Shown: positions 33,545 through 41,200, counted from the stretch's first letter. The stretch is DNA of 64,000 nucleotides from Xanthomonas sp. DAR 34887 (GCF_041245805.1 NZ_CP162490.1:3883001-3947000); one strand, 5' to 3'. Notes: generated from the letters alone by a model not told the origin. Program-made: numbers and translations.

Positions 33545-35974
33545 ATGCCTAATATGCAACATACCGCCCAAGCACTTCACAACCGACAGCTGCAGCTTGA
33601 AGCCGAATCCACTTCTCTCGGGATCGCTCGATACGAAAAGGCCGCCAAGAACACCGACGAGGCCGACACCGGCCCCGGAAGGAAGCTGGTCATGCAGGCA
33701 GTCGCCAGGACCGGCGAGGCCATCCGCGCGTTCGTAGAGAAGGCGAAGACTGGCGGCGGCGGCAGGCGCCACACCGCCGTGAAGTGGTTGGAGCACCTCG
33801 ACCCGGAAGGCTGCGCCTATTTGACGGCGACGGTCTGCGTCAATGCGCTGACGGGCGACAAGGCCAAGTTGATCGCAGTCGCTCGCTCCGTCGGCTCCGC
33901 CATCGCACAGGACGTGAACTACAAGAAGCTGAGGGACAACCACGCCGGCCTCTACCGGGTGATCCAGCAGCAGCTCAAGAAGTCCACCTCCGCACACCAC
34001 GCGACCGGCGTGATGAACCACGCGCTGGCGAAGACCGAGACCGAGCTGTTCATCTTCTCCCCGGAGGAAGAGACGCTGGTAGGCATGAAGCTCATCGAGC
34101 TGTTCATCGAGGCGACCGACCTGGCCGAAATCGTCGTGACCCGACCACGTAAGAACCAGACCGTGGCGACCCTGCAAGGTACGCCCGCGATCATGGACTG
34201 GCTTCAGAAGGCCCACGAGAGCGCCTCCATGTTCCTGCCGGTGTGGATGCCGATGCTGGTCCCACCGCGCGACTGGACCACCCCGCGCGACGGCGGATAC
34301 CTGACCGACATCGGCGGCCGCGCCGACCTAGTCCGGACCAGGAATCGCGCCTACAAGCGCGAGCTGGAGCAGGCTGACATGCCGAACGTCTACCGGGCGG
34401 TCAACCTGATCCAGTCCACCGCCTGGAAGGTCAACAAGCCGATCCTGGAAGTGATGCAAGACGCCTGGGCGATGGGCGGCGGCTTCGCCGACCTCCCCTC
34501 CCGCGATCTGCTAGAGCTGCCGGCCCAGCCGGAGCTGCTGGCCACCGACCCCAACTTTTATAAGGAGCACCACGCCGCCGAGTTCAAGGACTGGAAGCGC
34601 AGCCGCGCCGAGGTCTACGAGGAGAACGCCCGCGGCATGTCGCGGCGCCTGTCGGCAGCGCAGAAGATCGCGCTGGCGATGAAGTTCAAGGATGAGGAAG
34701 CGATCTATTTCCCCCACAACCTCGACTTCCGCGGCCGCGTCTACCCGATTCCCTCGATCCTGACGCCGCAGGGCGACGACCAAGCCAAGGCGCTTCTTAC
34801 CCTGGCCGAGGGCGTGCCGCTCGGCAAAGACGGCGCGTTCTGGCTAGCGGTCCACCTCGCCAACTGCTTCGGCGTGGACAAGGTGTCCTTTGACGAGCGC
34901 GTGGCGTGGGTGAAGGCGAACGAAGAGATGATCCTCGACTCCGCCTTGTCCCCACTCGACGGTCAGAGGGCCTGGTCCAAGGCCGACTCCCCCTTCTGCG
35001 CACTGGCGGCCTGCTTTGAATGGCTGGGCTACACCATGAACGGCTACGCGCACGTCTCGCACCTGCCCGTGGCCCTCGACGGCTCCTGCAATGGCCTGCA
35101 GAACTTCTCCGCGATGTTGCGGGACGAGGTCGGAGGAGCGGCAACCAACCTGCTACCGGCAGTTACGCCAGCCGACATTTACACAAAGGTTAAGGACGTG
35201 TCCGCAGTCCGCATCAAAGCGGAAGCCGAGGCCGGCGACGCCTGCGCGGTCTTTTGGGACGGCCTCTTGACGCGCGGCATCGTCAAGCAGCCTGTCATGA
35301 CCCTACCCTACGGCGTCACCAAGTCCGGCATGCGCGGCCAGGTGCTCGCCAACGCGAAGAAGGAGGGTCTCTCTCCGTCCAACGAACAGGCCGCCTACTT
35401 GGGCGACGTGCTGTGGGACTGCATCGGCGAGGTCGTCGTGGCGGCGCGCCAAGCGATGGACTGGTTGAAAGATGCGTCCAAGGTCGCCTCATCGTCGGAC
35501 CTGCCCATTGCGTGGACCACGCCAGCCGGCTTCCCCGTCCTCCAGGAGTACCGGGAGGACCTCGGCAAGACGATGGATACCCACGTCGGCGGCAAGCGGG
35601 TGCAATTAACCCTGGCTATTGACGGGACCAAACTCGACCGTCGTCGGCAGGGCCTGGGCATCTCGCCCAACTTCGTTCACTCCTGCGACGCGAGCCACCT
35701 GATGCTCACCACCTGCATCGCCGCTGACAACGGCATCAAGAGCTTCGCGATGATCCACGACTCTTACGGCACGCACGCCGGCAACACCGCCTGGCTGGCC
35801 GCTGCGCTCCGGCACGCATTCGTCCGTCAGTACGAGGGCAACGTGCTTGGGGACTTCCGCAGGGAGCTTGCCGAGCAGCTCCCCTCAGAGGTTGCCGCTG
35901 ACCTCCCGGACATTCCGCCCGTAGGCGGCCTGGACCTCTCCGCAGTGCTGGAGAGTGCCTACTTTTTTGCCTGA
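33545..35974 (+). CDS. T7-type single-subunit DNA-directed RNA polymerase
   Basis: 809 aa (T7 gp1 is 883). Catalytic residues align with T7: Asp512 in LDGSCNG, Lys581 in RGIVKQPVMTLPYG, Tyr589 and Asp739 in MIHDSYGTH. The protein ends in a T7-like aromatic foot (SAYFFA). The DFRGRVYP motif of the family is intact. It transcribes middle and late phage genes from its own promoters. It is the first gene inside attL and shows no frameshift. The ATG sits 3 nt after a TAGGGAT half-site whose AGGG could also be the ribosome binding site. Confidence 0.97.
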   Translation: MPNMQHTAQALHNRQLQLEAESTSLGIARYEKAAKNTDEADTGPGRKLVMQAVARTGEAIRAFVEKAKTGGGGRRHTAVKWLEHLDPEGCAYLTATVCVNALTGDKAKLIAVARSVGSAIAQDVNYKKLRDNHAGLYRVIQQQLKKSTSAHHATGVMNHALAKTETELFIFSPEEETLVGMKLIELFIEATDLAEIVVTRPRKNQTVATLQGTPAIMDWLQKAHESASMFLPVWMPMLVPPRDWTTPRDGGYLTDIGGRADLVRTRNRAYKRELEQADMPNVYRAVNLIQSTAWKVNKPILEVMQDAWAMGGGFADLPSRDLLELPAQPELLATDPNFYKEHHAAEFKDWKRSRAEVYEENARGMSRRLSAAQKIALAMKFKDEEAIYFPHNLDFRGRVYPIPSILTPQGDDQAKALLTLAEGVPLGKDGAFWLAVHLANCFGVDKVSFDERVAWVKANEEMILDSALSPLDGQRAWSKADSPFCALAACFEWLGYTMNGYAHVSHLPVALDGSCNGLQNFSAMLRDEVGGAATNLLPAVTPADIYTKVKDVSAVRIKAEAEAGDACAVFWDGLLTRGIVKQPVMTLPYGVTKSGMRGQVLANAKKEGLSPSNEQAAYLGDVLWDCIGEVVVAARQAMDWLKDASKVASSSDLPIAWTTPAGFPVLQEYREDLGKTMDTHVGGKRVQLTLAIDGTKLDRRRQGLGISPNFVHSCDASHLMLTTCIAADNGIKSFAMIHDSYGTHAGNTAWLAAALRHAFVRQYEGNVLGDFRRELAEQLPSEVAADLPDIPPVGGLDLSAVLESAYFFA
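35605..35622 (+). promoter_or_regulatory. Candidate phage promoter P3 inside the RNA polymerase gene
   Basis: ATTAACCCTGGCTATTGA. It matches 15 of 18 bases with both P1 and P2, start predicted at G35621. It lies in codons for QLTLAIDG and uses a TTA leucine codon, rare in this GC-rich phage, which hints that the DNA sequence itself is under selection. It would drive the small genes and replication genes after the polymerase. Confidence 0.45.
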
Positions 35975-36002
35975 TATATCCCTATTTAGGGATATATCCC
36001 TA
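35974..36002. promoter_or_regulatory. Operator-like cluster: 11-bp-arm palindrome plus a third half-site
   Basis: ATATATCCCTA (35974-35984), TT, TAGGGATATAT (35987-35997), then ATATATCCCTA again (35992-36002) sharing bases with the second arm. It is in the 42-bp gap between the polymerase stop and the next gene and contains the same ATCCCTA core as the leader palindrome. Confidence 0.6.
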
Positions 36003-36016
36003 CAAAGGATTCTTCT

Positions 36017-36151
36017 ATGAGCATCAATTTCAACGCACGCCTGGGTACGTACGTGGCCCAAGACAACATCGGCCAAGTGGTCGCGGTCTACGACCCGAAG
36101 GTCCACGGCACTGTGGAGGAATTTCGCAACAGCATGGGCCGCAGCGAGTGA
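36017..36151 (+). CDS. Small phage protein, early position
   Basis: 44 aa, starts ATG after an AAAGGA ribosome binding site, sequence begins MSINFNARLGTY and ends NSMGRSE. Not recognised. It is directly behind the operator-like cluster and overlaps the next start by 4 nt (GTGA), which supports a real gene. Early T7 genes of this size often inhibit host proteins, but nothing here shows that. Confidence 0.65.
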   Translation: MSINFNARLGTYVAQDNIGQVVAVYDPKVHGTVEEFRNSMGRSE

Positions 36152-36438
36152 CAGAGCCGCGGCTCCGCTCGCACGTCCTCCACTCCCGAAGCGCGCACGC
36201 GGCCAGCCGCGGCGCCTTCGCGGCTCTGAGTGGAGTGCAGATGGTCGAGCACCCCGCAGACCAGCTAATCGGGCTGGCCTGCGCTTTCCGCTTCACCGCC
36301 GAAGCCTGCGGCTACTCGCCGACCGGCCTCCTGGCGCTGACCGAACGTATGGAAGCGGACTGCCGCTTCCGCGAACTCAACACCCTCTCGGCCGTCCGCA
36401 AGTACGCCGAGGAAGAACTGGCGAAAAAGCTGCCTTGA
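36148..36438 (+). CDS. Hypothetical phage protein
   Basis: 96 aa from a GTG that overlaps the previous stop. Its C-terminal half (EADCRFRELNTLSAVRKYAEEELAKKLP) is helical and charged. No family recognised. The TTGA at its end starts the next gene, so three small genes form one coupled unit. Confidence 0.65.
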   Translation: MTEPRLRSHVLHSRSAHAASRGAFAALSGVQMVEHPADQLIGLACAFRFTAEACGYSPTGLLALTERMEADCRFRELNTLSAVRKYAEEELAKKLP

Positions 36439-36581
36439 ACGAAATCGAGCGCCTGCTGGAGCGGGCCGAACTTGAGAGCGAGCTGTACGGCGCGGTCTCC
36501 ACATCCACCGAAGCTCGCCTGATCGAGGCCGGCTACATCATCGACACCAACGAAACCCATGACCCAGAAGAAAGCGAATAA
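36435..36581 (+). CDS. Small acidic phage protein
   Basis: 48 aa from TTG 36435 overlapping the previous stop, starting MNEIERLLERAELESEL and ending HDPEESE. Net acidic, helical, not recognised. Its last 23 nt overlap the SSB start in another frame. Short acidic proteins in this position may be DNA mimics or polymerase inhibitors, which is speculation. Confidence 0.6.
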   Translation: MNEIERLLERAELESELYGAVSTSTEARLIEAGYIIDTNETHDPEESE

Positions 36582-37221
36582 GCGTTACGTCTCCCCTACC
36601 GGCGTGGCTATCTGGCCGCGCCTGAATGCACCCGACACCAAGTTCAACGCCGACGGCGAGTTCTCCGCCAAGCTGGCGATGGATGAATCCGACGCCGAAG
36701 TCCAAGCGTTCATCAAGAAGATGACCGTCGTGCGCGACGAGGCGTTCGAGCAGTTCAAGTCCGAGAACCCGAAGCACAAGAAGGCCACGCTGGTGGACTT
36801 CTGGGGCACCGAGGTGGACGACGAAGGCGACGAGACCGGTCGCATCACCTTCAACTTCAAGATGAAGCACAAGGTCAAAGCCAAGAAGACCGGCAAGGTC
36901 TACACCCTGGTCCCGTCGATCATCAACGCCAAGCGCGAAGTTCTGAAGAACCCGCCGAACATCGGCGGTGGCTCGATCCTGAAGGTCAGCTTCGAAGCCA
37001 TCCCGTACTTCGCGGCGGCGGACAAGAAGTTCGGCATTTCACTGCGGATGGTCGCGGTGCAGATCATCAAGCTGGTCGAGTTCGGCGGCGCCAGCCGCGC
37101 GGCCGACGACTTCGACGAGGAGGAGGGGGACGACATCGCGGACGGTGCAGACCGCAGCGACGACGACGACTCGGACGACGACTCCAGCGACGGAGATGAT
37201 GGCGACGACGGCGACTACTAA
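36559..37221 (+). CDS. T7 gp2.5-like single-stranded DNA-binding protein
   Basis: 220 aa (T7 gp2.5 is 232). An OB-fold core with YVSPTGVAIWPRLNAPDTKF near the N-terminus resembles gp2.5. The C-terminus is a long acidic tail (DDDDSDDDSSDGDDGDDG) ending in Tyr, as gp2.5 ends in Phe; this tail contacts the DNA polymerase and helicase. The gene lies at the start of the replication block, as in T7. Confidence 0.88.
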   Translation: MTQKKANKRYVSPTGVAIWPRLNAPDTKFNADGEFSAKLAMDESDAEVQAFIKKMTVVRDEAFEQFKSENPKHKKATLVDFWGTEVDDEGDETGRITFNFKMKHKVKAKKTGKVYTLVPSIINAKREVLKNPPNIGGGSILKVSFEAIPYFAAADKKFGISLRMVAVQIIKLVEFGGASRAADDFDEEEGDDIADGADRSDDDDSDDDSSDGDDGDDGDY

Positions 37222-37630
37222 GCCCTCGTCAAAGGTCACGAAAGGGGCGGCTCCGGCCGCCTCTTTCCGTTTCCCCATCGACCCCGTCCCGGCTTCTCGG
37301 CCCCGCGTTACGCGCTGGGGCACGTACCACACGAAGACTTACAAGACCTGGCTGGAAGCAGCAGCCGAGTACCTGGCAACCACCCGCGCCAAGCTCCCCG
37401 AAGGGAAGCTGCATGTGGTCCTGGAGTTCGTTTGCCACCGCCCGAAAACCACCAAGCTGGTCACCCCGAAGGGTGACATCGATAACTACGCCAAGGCGCC
37501 CCTCGACGCCATAACGCATGCCGGCATCTGGCCGGACGACAAGTGGATTGTGAGCCTCTACGCCTCCAAGCGCTTCGTCGAGGAAGGCGAGCAACCGCAT
37601 ACGTCGTTGCAGGTCTACCTGTGCGACTGA
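37199..37630 (+). CDS. RusA-like Holliday junction resolvase
   Basis: 143 aa. It carries the RusA signature PVPASRPRV near the N-terminus, then GDIDNYAKAPLDAI with the catalytic acidic residues, and IWPDDKWI. It stands where T7 has endonuclease I (gene 3), so it probably resolves junctions and branched replication DNA. Start uncertain: ATG 37196 and 37199 are adjacent inside the SSB acidic tail, and a GTG exists at 37145. Confidence 0.85.
   Translation: MATTATTKPSSKVTKGAAPAASFRFPIDPVPASRPRVTRWGTYHTKTYKTWLEAAAEYLATTRAKLPEGKLHVVLEFVCHRPKTTKLVTPKGDIDNYAKAPLDAITHAGIWPDDKWIVSLYASKRFVEEGEQPHTSLQVYLCD
37240..37267 (+). promoter_or_regulatory. 12-bp hairpin after the SSB stop
   Basis: 37240-37251 pairs with 37256-37267 (one G-U) around a TCCG loop, 18 nt past the SSB stop and inside the RusA frame. 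It could be an RNA processing or attenuation site. It lacks a T-run of terminator quality. Confidence 0.4.
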
Positions 37631-37635
37631 AGAAG

Positions 37636-37992
37636 ATGACCTCCCCCGACCAACTGTTCGTGACCGCATCCATGACTCGGCCCGACCACAAGGTCACTGG
37701 CGCCGAACTGGCGCGAATCCACCGATCCCAGGGCTTCTCCAAGATCGCAGTCCACTTCGTCGTCGAGCGCGACGGCACCGTCCACCACGGCCGCACCCTT
37801 GATGAACCCGGATGCCTGGCAGCCGGAGCGAACCACCGCTCTCTGCAGGTGTGCCTGGTGGGCGGCGTCGATGAGTCCCTGACCCCAACCGACAACTTCT
37901 CCGAGCAACAGCGATCCGCGCTGCGGCGACTCGTGCGTAAGCACGGTTTGCCCGTGGCGTTCGACCGCGTGTGCCCTCTACAGGAAACCTAG
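37636..37992 (+). CDS. T7 lysozyme-like amidase homologue, catalytically dead
   Basis: 118 aa (T7 gp3.5 is 151). The fold is recognisable: VHFVVERDGTVHHGR and NHRSLQVCLVGGVD align with T7 VGYHFIIKRDGTV and NHNSIGVCLVGGID. The zinc ligand His17 of T7 (FVHCSAT) is Thr here (FVTASMT). The T7 segment AHHEVAPKACPSFD with His122 and Cys130 is shortened to AFDRVCP, with no His. It cannot bind zinc in the normal way. It may keep only the second T7 lysozyme role, binding and inhibiting the phage RNA polymerase. ATG 37636 used; CTG 37627 overlaps the RusA stop. Confidence 0.82.
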   Translation: MTSPDQLFVTASMTRPDHKVTGAELARIHRSQGFSKIAVHFVVERDGTVHHGRTLDEPGCLAAGANHRSLQVCLVGGVDESLTPTDNFSEQQRSALRRLVRKHGLPVAFDRVCPLQET

Positions 37993-37994
37993 CA

Positions 37995-38375
37995 ATGAAA
38001 CTGTCCCGTCAAGCCAATCTGATCGTCGATCACCTCTACACCAACCAGCACATCACCTCGTGGCAGGCCGAAGGCGTGTACCGCGTTCGCCGGCTGGCAT
38101 CGCGCATCACCGAGTTGAAGCGCGCTGGCTACGACATCCGCAAAGAGCGTTGCCAGGACGCGACGGGGCAGTCCTACACCCGCTACTCCTTCACCCGCGC
38201 CCAGAAGCGGCGTGGCGCGCCCATCAACACGCCGAGCAAGGAGCAGCCGCGCTTTCTGCTGGACCGCGTGATCGAGCTGTACCGCGCGTACTGCAAGAAG
38301 GAACTGCACATGGACGGCGATGACCTCGACATCGAGTCGGCCGACTTCCGCACGTTCGTCGAGGAGGCCAAGTGA
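37995..38375 (+). CDS. Winged helix-turn-helix phage protein
   Basis: 126 aa. The N-terminal half matches the HTH_55-type fold seen in phages: ITSWQAEGVYRVRRLASRITELKRAGYDI, where the helix-turn-helix precedes a short wing. The C-terminal half has a Lys/Arg-rich linker and an acidic tail. DNA-binding partner unknown; a transcriptional or replication role is possible. It is between the lysozyme homologue and the primase-helicase. Confidence 0.7.
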   Translation: MKLSRQANLIVDHLYTNQHITSWQAEGVYRVRRLASRITELKRAGYDIRKERCQDATGQSYTRYSFTRAQKRRGAPINTPSKEQPRFLLDRVIELYRAYCKKELHMDGDDLDIESADFRTFVEEAK

Positions 38376-38545
38376 TGGAACTGATCCCCAACGCGATGCG
38401 CTTGGCCTTCGACAAAGCCACCGCCGAAACCCCGAAGACCGAGCGCAGCCGGACGTACGCGATGGTCCGCTCGGCGCACAGTCGCAAGCTGGGCGTGACC
38501 CGCCGCAAGACCATGTGGTCGGTCGAGCGTGTCAGCCGACGCTGA
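38375..38545 (+). CDS. Small basic phage protein
   Basis: 56 aa, starts MELIPNAMRLAFDKA and ends in a strongly basic stretch (RKLGVTRRKTMWSVERVSRR). GTG 38372 three bases upstream overlaps the previous stop and could be the start. Its end overlaps the primase start by 17 nt. Not recognised; the charge suggests nucleic-acid binding. Confidence 0.6.
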   Translation: MELIPNAMRLAFDKATAETPKTERSRTYAMVRSAHSRKLGVTRRKTMWSVERVSRR

Positions 38546-40169
38546 ATCTCACTGCGTCGCCAAGGAGCCGTGCCCGAAGTGTGGAAGTCGCGACAACCTC
38601 GCGCGCTACGACGACGGGCATGGATTTTGTTTCGGCTGCAGTCACTACGAGCCGGCAACTGGTGACGCGACACGCACTCAATCAAGGCCACGCATGTCAG
38701 ACGAATTCGCACAGGGCGAGGTATCCGCCCTGGCCGCGCGCGGTCTGCTGGAAGAAACGTGCCGCAAGTTCTCCTACTGGGTAGGCAAGAACAAGGACGG
38801 CAAAACCTGCCAGATCGCTAACTACCGCCGCGATGGGCGCACCGTCGCGCAGAAGCTCCGCTTCAAGGACAAGAAGTTCGCCTTCATTGGCGACTCCAAG
38901 CAGGCCGGGCTATTCGGCCAACACCTCTGGCAACCAACCCGCCGCCTTGTCATCACCGAAGGCGAGATTGACGCACTTAGCGTCGCCCAGGTTCTCGGCC
39001 TGAAGTGGCCCGTGGTGTCCGTTCCAAACGGCGCACAGGGCGCAGCCAAGTCCATCAAGCGCGAACTTGAGTGGGTGGAGGCGTTCGACGAAGTTGTCAT
39101 CATGTTCGACATGGACGAGCCGGGCCAGGCCGCCGCACAGGAGGTCGCCGCCATCCTCTCGCCGGGCAAGGCGCGCATCGCCCAGCTGCCAATGAAAGAC
39201 CCGAACGAGATGCTCAAGGCCGGAAACGGAGAGGCCATCGTCTCGTGCATCTACGAGGCACAGACGGTTCGCCCCGACGGCATCGTGACGTTCGGCTCGG
39301 TGCGTGAGAAGGCACTGGCGCCGGTCGTGGTTGGCATGCCTTGGCCGTGGGATGACTTGACCACATACACCCTGGGCCGCCGTTACGGCGAAATCTATGG
39401 GTTGGGTGCCGGAACCGGCATGGGCAAGTCAGACGTGTTCGACGAAATCATCGTGTTCACGGCGACCACCTGCAACGAGAAGTGCGGTGTACTGAAGCTG
39501 GAGCAGCCGCCCGCCGAAACCGCGAAGCGTCTGGCGGGCAAGTACGCCTCCAAGAGGTTCCACGTACCGGACGCAGGCTGGTCCCAGCAAGAGCTGGAGG
39601 ACGCGTTCGACATTTTGGACAGCACCGGCAACGTGGTCCTCTACGACCACTTCGGGACCACCGACTGGGAAGTTATCGCCTCAAAGATGCGCCACATGGT
39701 CGTCGCCGACGGCGTGAAGCACATTTTCCTGGACCACCTAACGGCCCTGGCGGCCGACGCCGAGGACGAGAAGAAGGTCCTGGAACAGGTGATGGCCGCG
39801 CTGGCGAAACTGGCGATGGAACTCAACGTCTGCATCTACTTCATCTCGCACTTGACGACGCCCGAGAAGGGTTCGCCGCACGAGGAAGGCGGGCGCGTGA
39901 CCATCCGTCAGTTCAAGGGAAGCCGCGCCATCGGCTTCTGGTCGCACTTCATGTTCGGCTTGGAACGCGATCAGCAGGCCGGCAACGAACGCATTCGCAC
40001 CACAACCACCCTACGTGTCCTGAAGGACCGCTACACCGGCCAGGCCACGGGCAAGTGCATCTACCTCGCATACGACGAGCAGACGGGCCGCCTGGTCCCG
40101 ACCACCGATCCGTATGAGGACGATGATGACGGCAGCAACTTCGGCGACGAGTCCGGCTCTCCCTACTGA
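38529..40169 (+). CDS. T7 gp4-like DNA primase-helicase
   Basis: 546 aa (T7 gp4A is 566) from GTG 38529. Zinc-binding domain with Cys15, Cys18, Cys34 and Cys37; Toprim primase domain with ITEGEIDALS and IMFDMDEPG; helicase domain with Walker A GAGTGMGKS near 293-301, and the HIFLDHL and FISHL motifs. The C-terminal tail is acidic (EDDDDGSNFGDESG), which in T7 contacts the polymerase. An in-frame ATG at 38694 with AAGG upstream would give a zinc-finger-less helicase, as T7 4B. Confidence 0.95.
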   Translation: MSADAESHCVAKEPCPKCGSRDNLARYDDGHGFCFGCSHYEPATGDATRTQSRPRMSDEFAQGEVSALAARGLLEETCRKFSYWVGKNKDGKTCQIANYRRDGRTVAQKLRFKDKKFAFIGDSKQAGLFGQHLWQPTRRLVITEGEIDALSVAQVLGLKWPVVSVPNGAQGAAKSIKRELEWVEAFDEVVIMFDMDEPGQAAAQEVAAILSPGKARIAQLPMKDPNEMLKAGNGEAIVSCIYEAQTVRPDGIVTFGSVREKALAPVVVGMPWPWDDLTTYTLGRRYGEIYGLGAGTGMGKSDVFDEIIVFTATTCNEKCGVLKLEQPPAETAKRLAGKYASKRFHVPDAGWSQQELEDAFDILDSTGNVVLYDHFGTTDWEVIASKMRHMVVADGVKHIFLDHLTALAADAEDEKKVLEQVMAALAKLAMELNVCIYFISHLTTPEKGSPHEEGGRVTIRQFKGSRAIGFWSHFMFGLERDQQAGNERIRTTTTLRVLKDRYTGQATGKCIYLAYDEQTGRLVPTTDPYEDDDDGSNFGDESGSPY

Positions 40170-40341
40170 GCCGCTCCGCAGCCACGACGGCTACATCCCA
40201 CACGACGCCTCGGCTGCACTCGCAGCGAGCATGGCGTTCCCGCTTGAACTCCCCAAGACGCGCGCCACGGCGGTCTCCCGATACGGGAAGCCGGCACGGC
40301 GAGTGCGCGTCCATATCCACGTTGAGGAAATACCCGAATGA
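40114..40341 (+). CDS. Hypothetical phage protein overlapping the primase-helicase end
   Basis: 75 aa if it starts at ATG 40114, overlapping the helicase by 56 nt; later ATG codons at 40123 and 40126 are also possible. The part outside the overlap (SHDGYIPHDASAALAASMAFPLEL ... VRVHIHVEEIPE) looks like coding sequence. Its stop overlaps the next ATG (ATGA). Not recognised. Confidence 0.5.
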   Translation: MRTMMTAATSATSPALPTEPLRSHDGYIPHDASAALAASMAFPLELPKTRATAVSRYGKPARRVRVHIHVEEIPE

Positions 40342-40583
40342 GCTTCAAGAACATCTGCCTCGCCCTGCACGCCTTCCTGACGCCGGCTCCGAGCGTGGAC
40401 GCCATCGTCGCTGACCTGGACCGCACCCTGGGCAAGCTGGACGCCGCCGAACGCAAGTTGCAGGACCGTGCCGCCCTCGCCGAGAAGAAAGCGGCGGCGC
40501 TGGTCCAGTCGGCCGTGAAGTGCCGCATCCACGCGGGCCGCGCGCGACGCGTCGCCACGCGCATCTCGGGCATCATCGAATGA
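40338..40583 (+). CDS. Hypothetical coiled-coil phage protein
   Basis: 81 aa. After MSFKNICLALHAFLTPAPSV comes a long helix rich in Lys, Ala, Glu and Arg (DLDRTLGKLDAAERKLQDRAALAEKKAAAL) with heptad-like spacing. Similar small coiled-coil proteins are common in this place in podoviruses. Starts and ends in 4-nt overlaps. Confidence 0.65.
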   Translation: MSFKNICLALHAFLTPAPSVDAIVADLDRTLGKLDAAERKLQDRAALAEKKAAALVQSAVKCRIHAGRARRVATRISGIIE

Positions 40584-41200
40584 CCTACGGCGCCTACATC
40601 GCGGGCATCTTCCTGGACATCCCGGATGCGGCGCGGGGCGTCGCCATCCTCGGTGGGGGCGCCCTTCGTTCGTACTACGATGGCACCGACGCGAAGGACT
40701 ACGACCTGTTCTTCCGGTCATACCAGGACTACCTGATCGCCTTCGCTGCGTTCTCGCAGCAGGGTGACCGCTACATGGAGCTGGTGGCTCCTCCGGGGAC
40801 CTCGCAGTTCCATGACCTGAGCACCGGCCGTCTGTTCAACTTGGTCGGCTTCCACTTCGACACGCCGCAAGGCCACCGAGATTCCTTCGACTTCCGCTGC
40901 TGCATGTTCGCGGCCTGGTTGGAAGGTCTCGTCCCCCTCTCCTCTGAGCACCCTGACGCCGCATCCGACGCCAAAGCCAAGCGCCTAGTCGTCATGAACA
41001 ACAACGGCGACGAACGCACCTACGCCCGGATGCAACGCTACAAGGGATACGGCTACCGCCTGGACCTGGGTCTCGACGAAGACCTGTCTCACCGACCGGT
41101 CGACGTTCCGCTGCCGTGTTTTGAGCGCATCAAGCAACTGCTGAAGAGCTACCCCAAAGCAGCGCGAGGTATCGGCTCCGATGGCCTGGCTGGTATTTGA
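40580..41200 (+). CDS. Nucleotidyltransferase-fold protein
   Basis: 206 aa. Near the N-terminus it has GGGALR (25-30) followed by DAKDYDLFF with Asp40 and Asp42, the arrangement of a nucleotidyltransferase active site (Gly-rich helix, then paired carboxylates). Proteins like this are found upstream of the DNA polymerase in some phiKMV-type phages; substrate unknown. Starts in a 4-nt overlap and ends 20 nt inside the polymerase gene. Confidence 0.7.
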   Translation: MTYGAYIAGIFLDIPDAARGVAILGGGALRSYYDGTDAKDYDLFFRSYQDYLIAFAAFSQQGDRYMELVAPPGTSQFHDLSTGRLFNLVGFHFDTPQGHRDSFDFRCCMFAAWLEGLVPLSSEHPDAASDAKAKRLVVMNNNGDERTYARMQRYKGYGYRLDLGLDEDLSHRPVDVPLPCFERIKQLLKSYPKAARGIGSDGLAGI

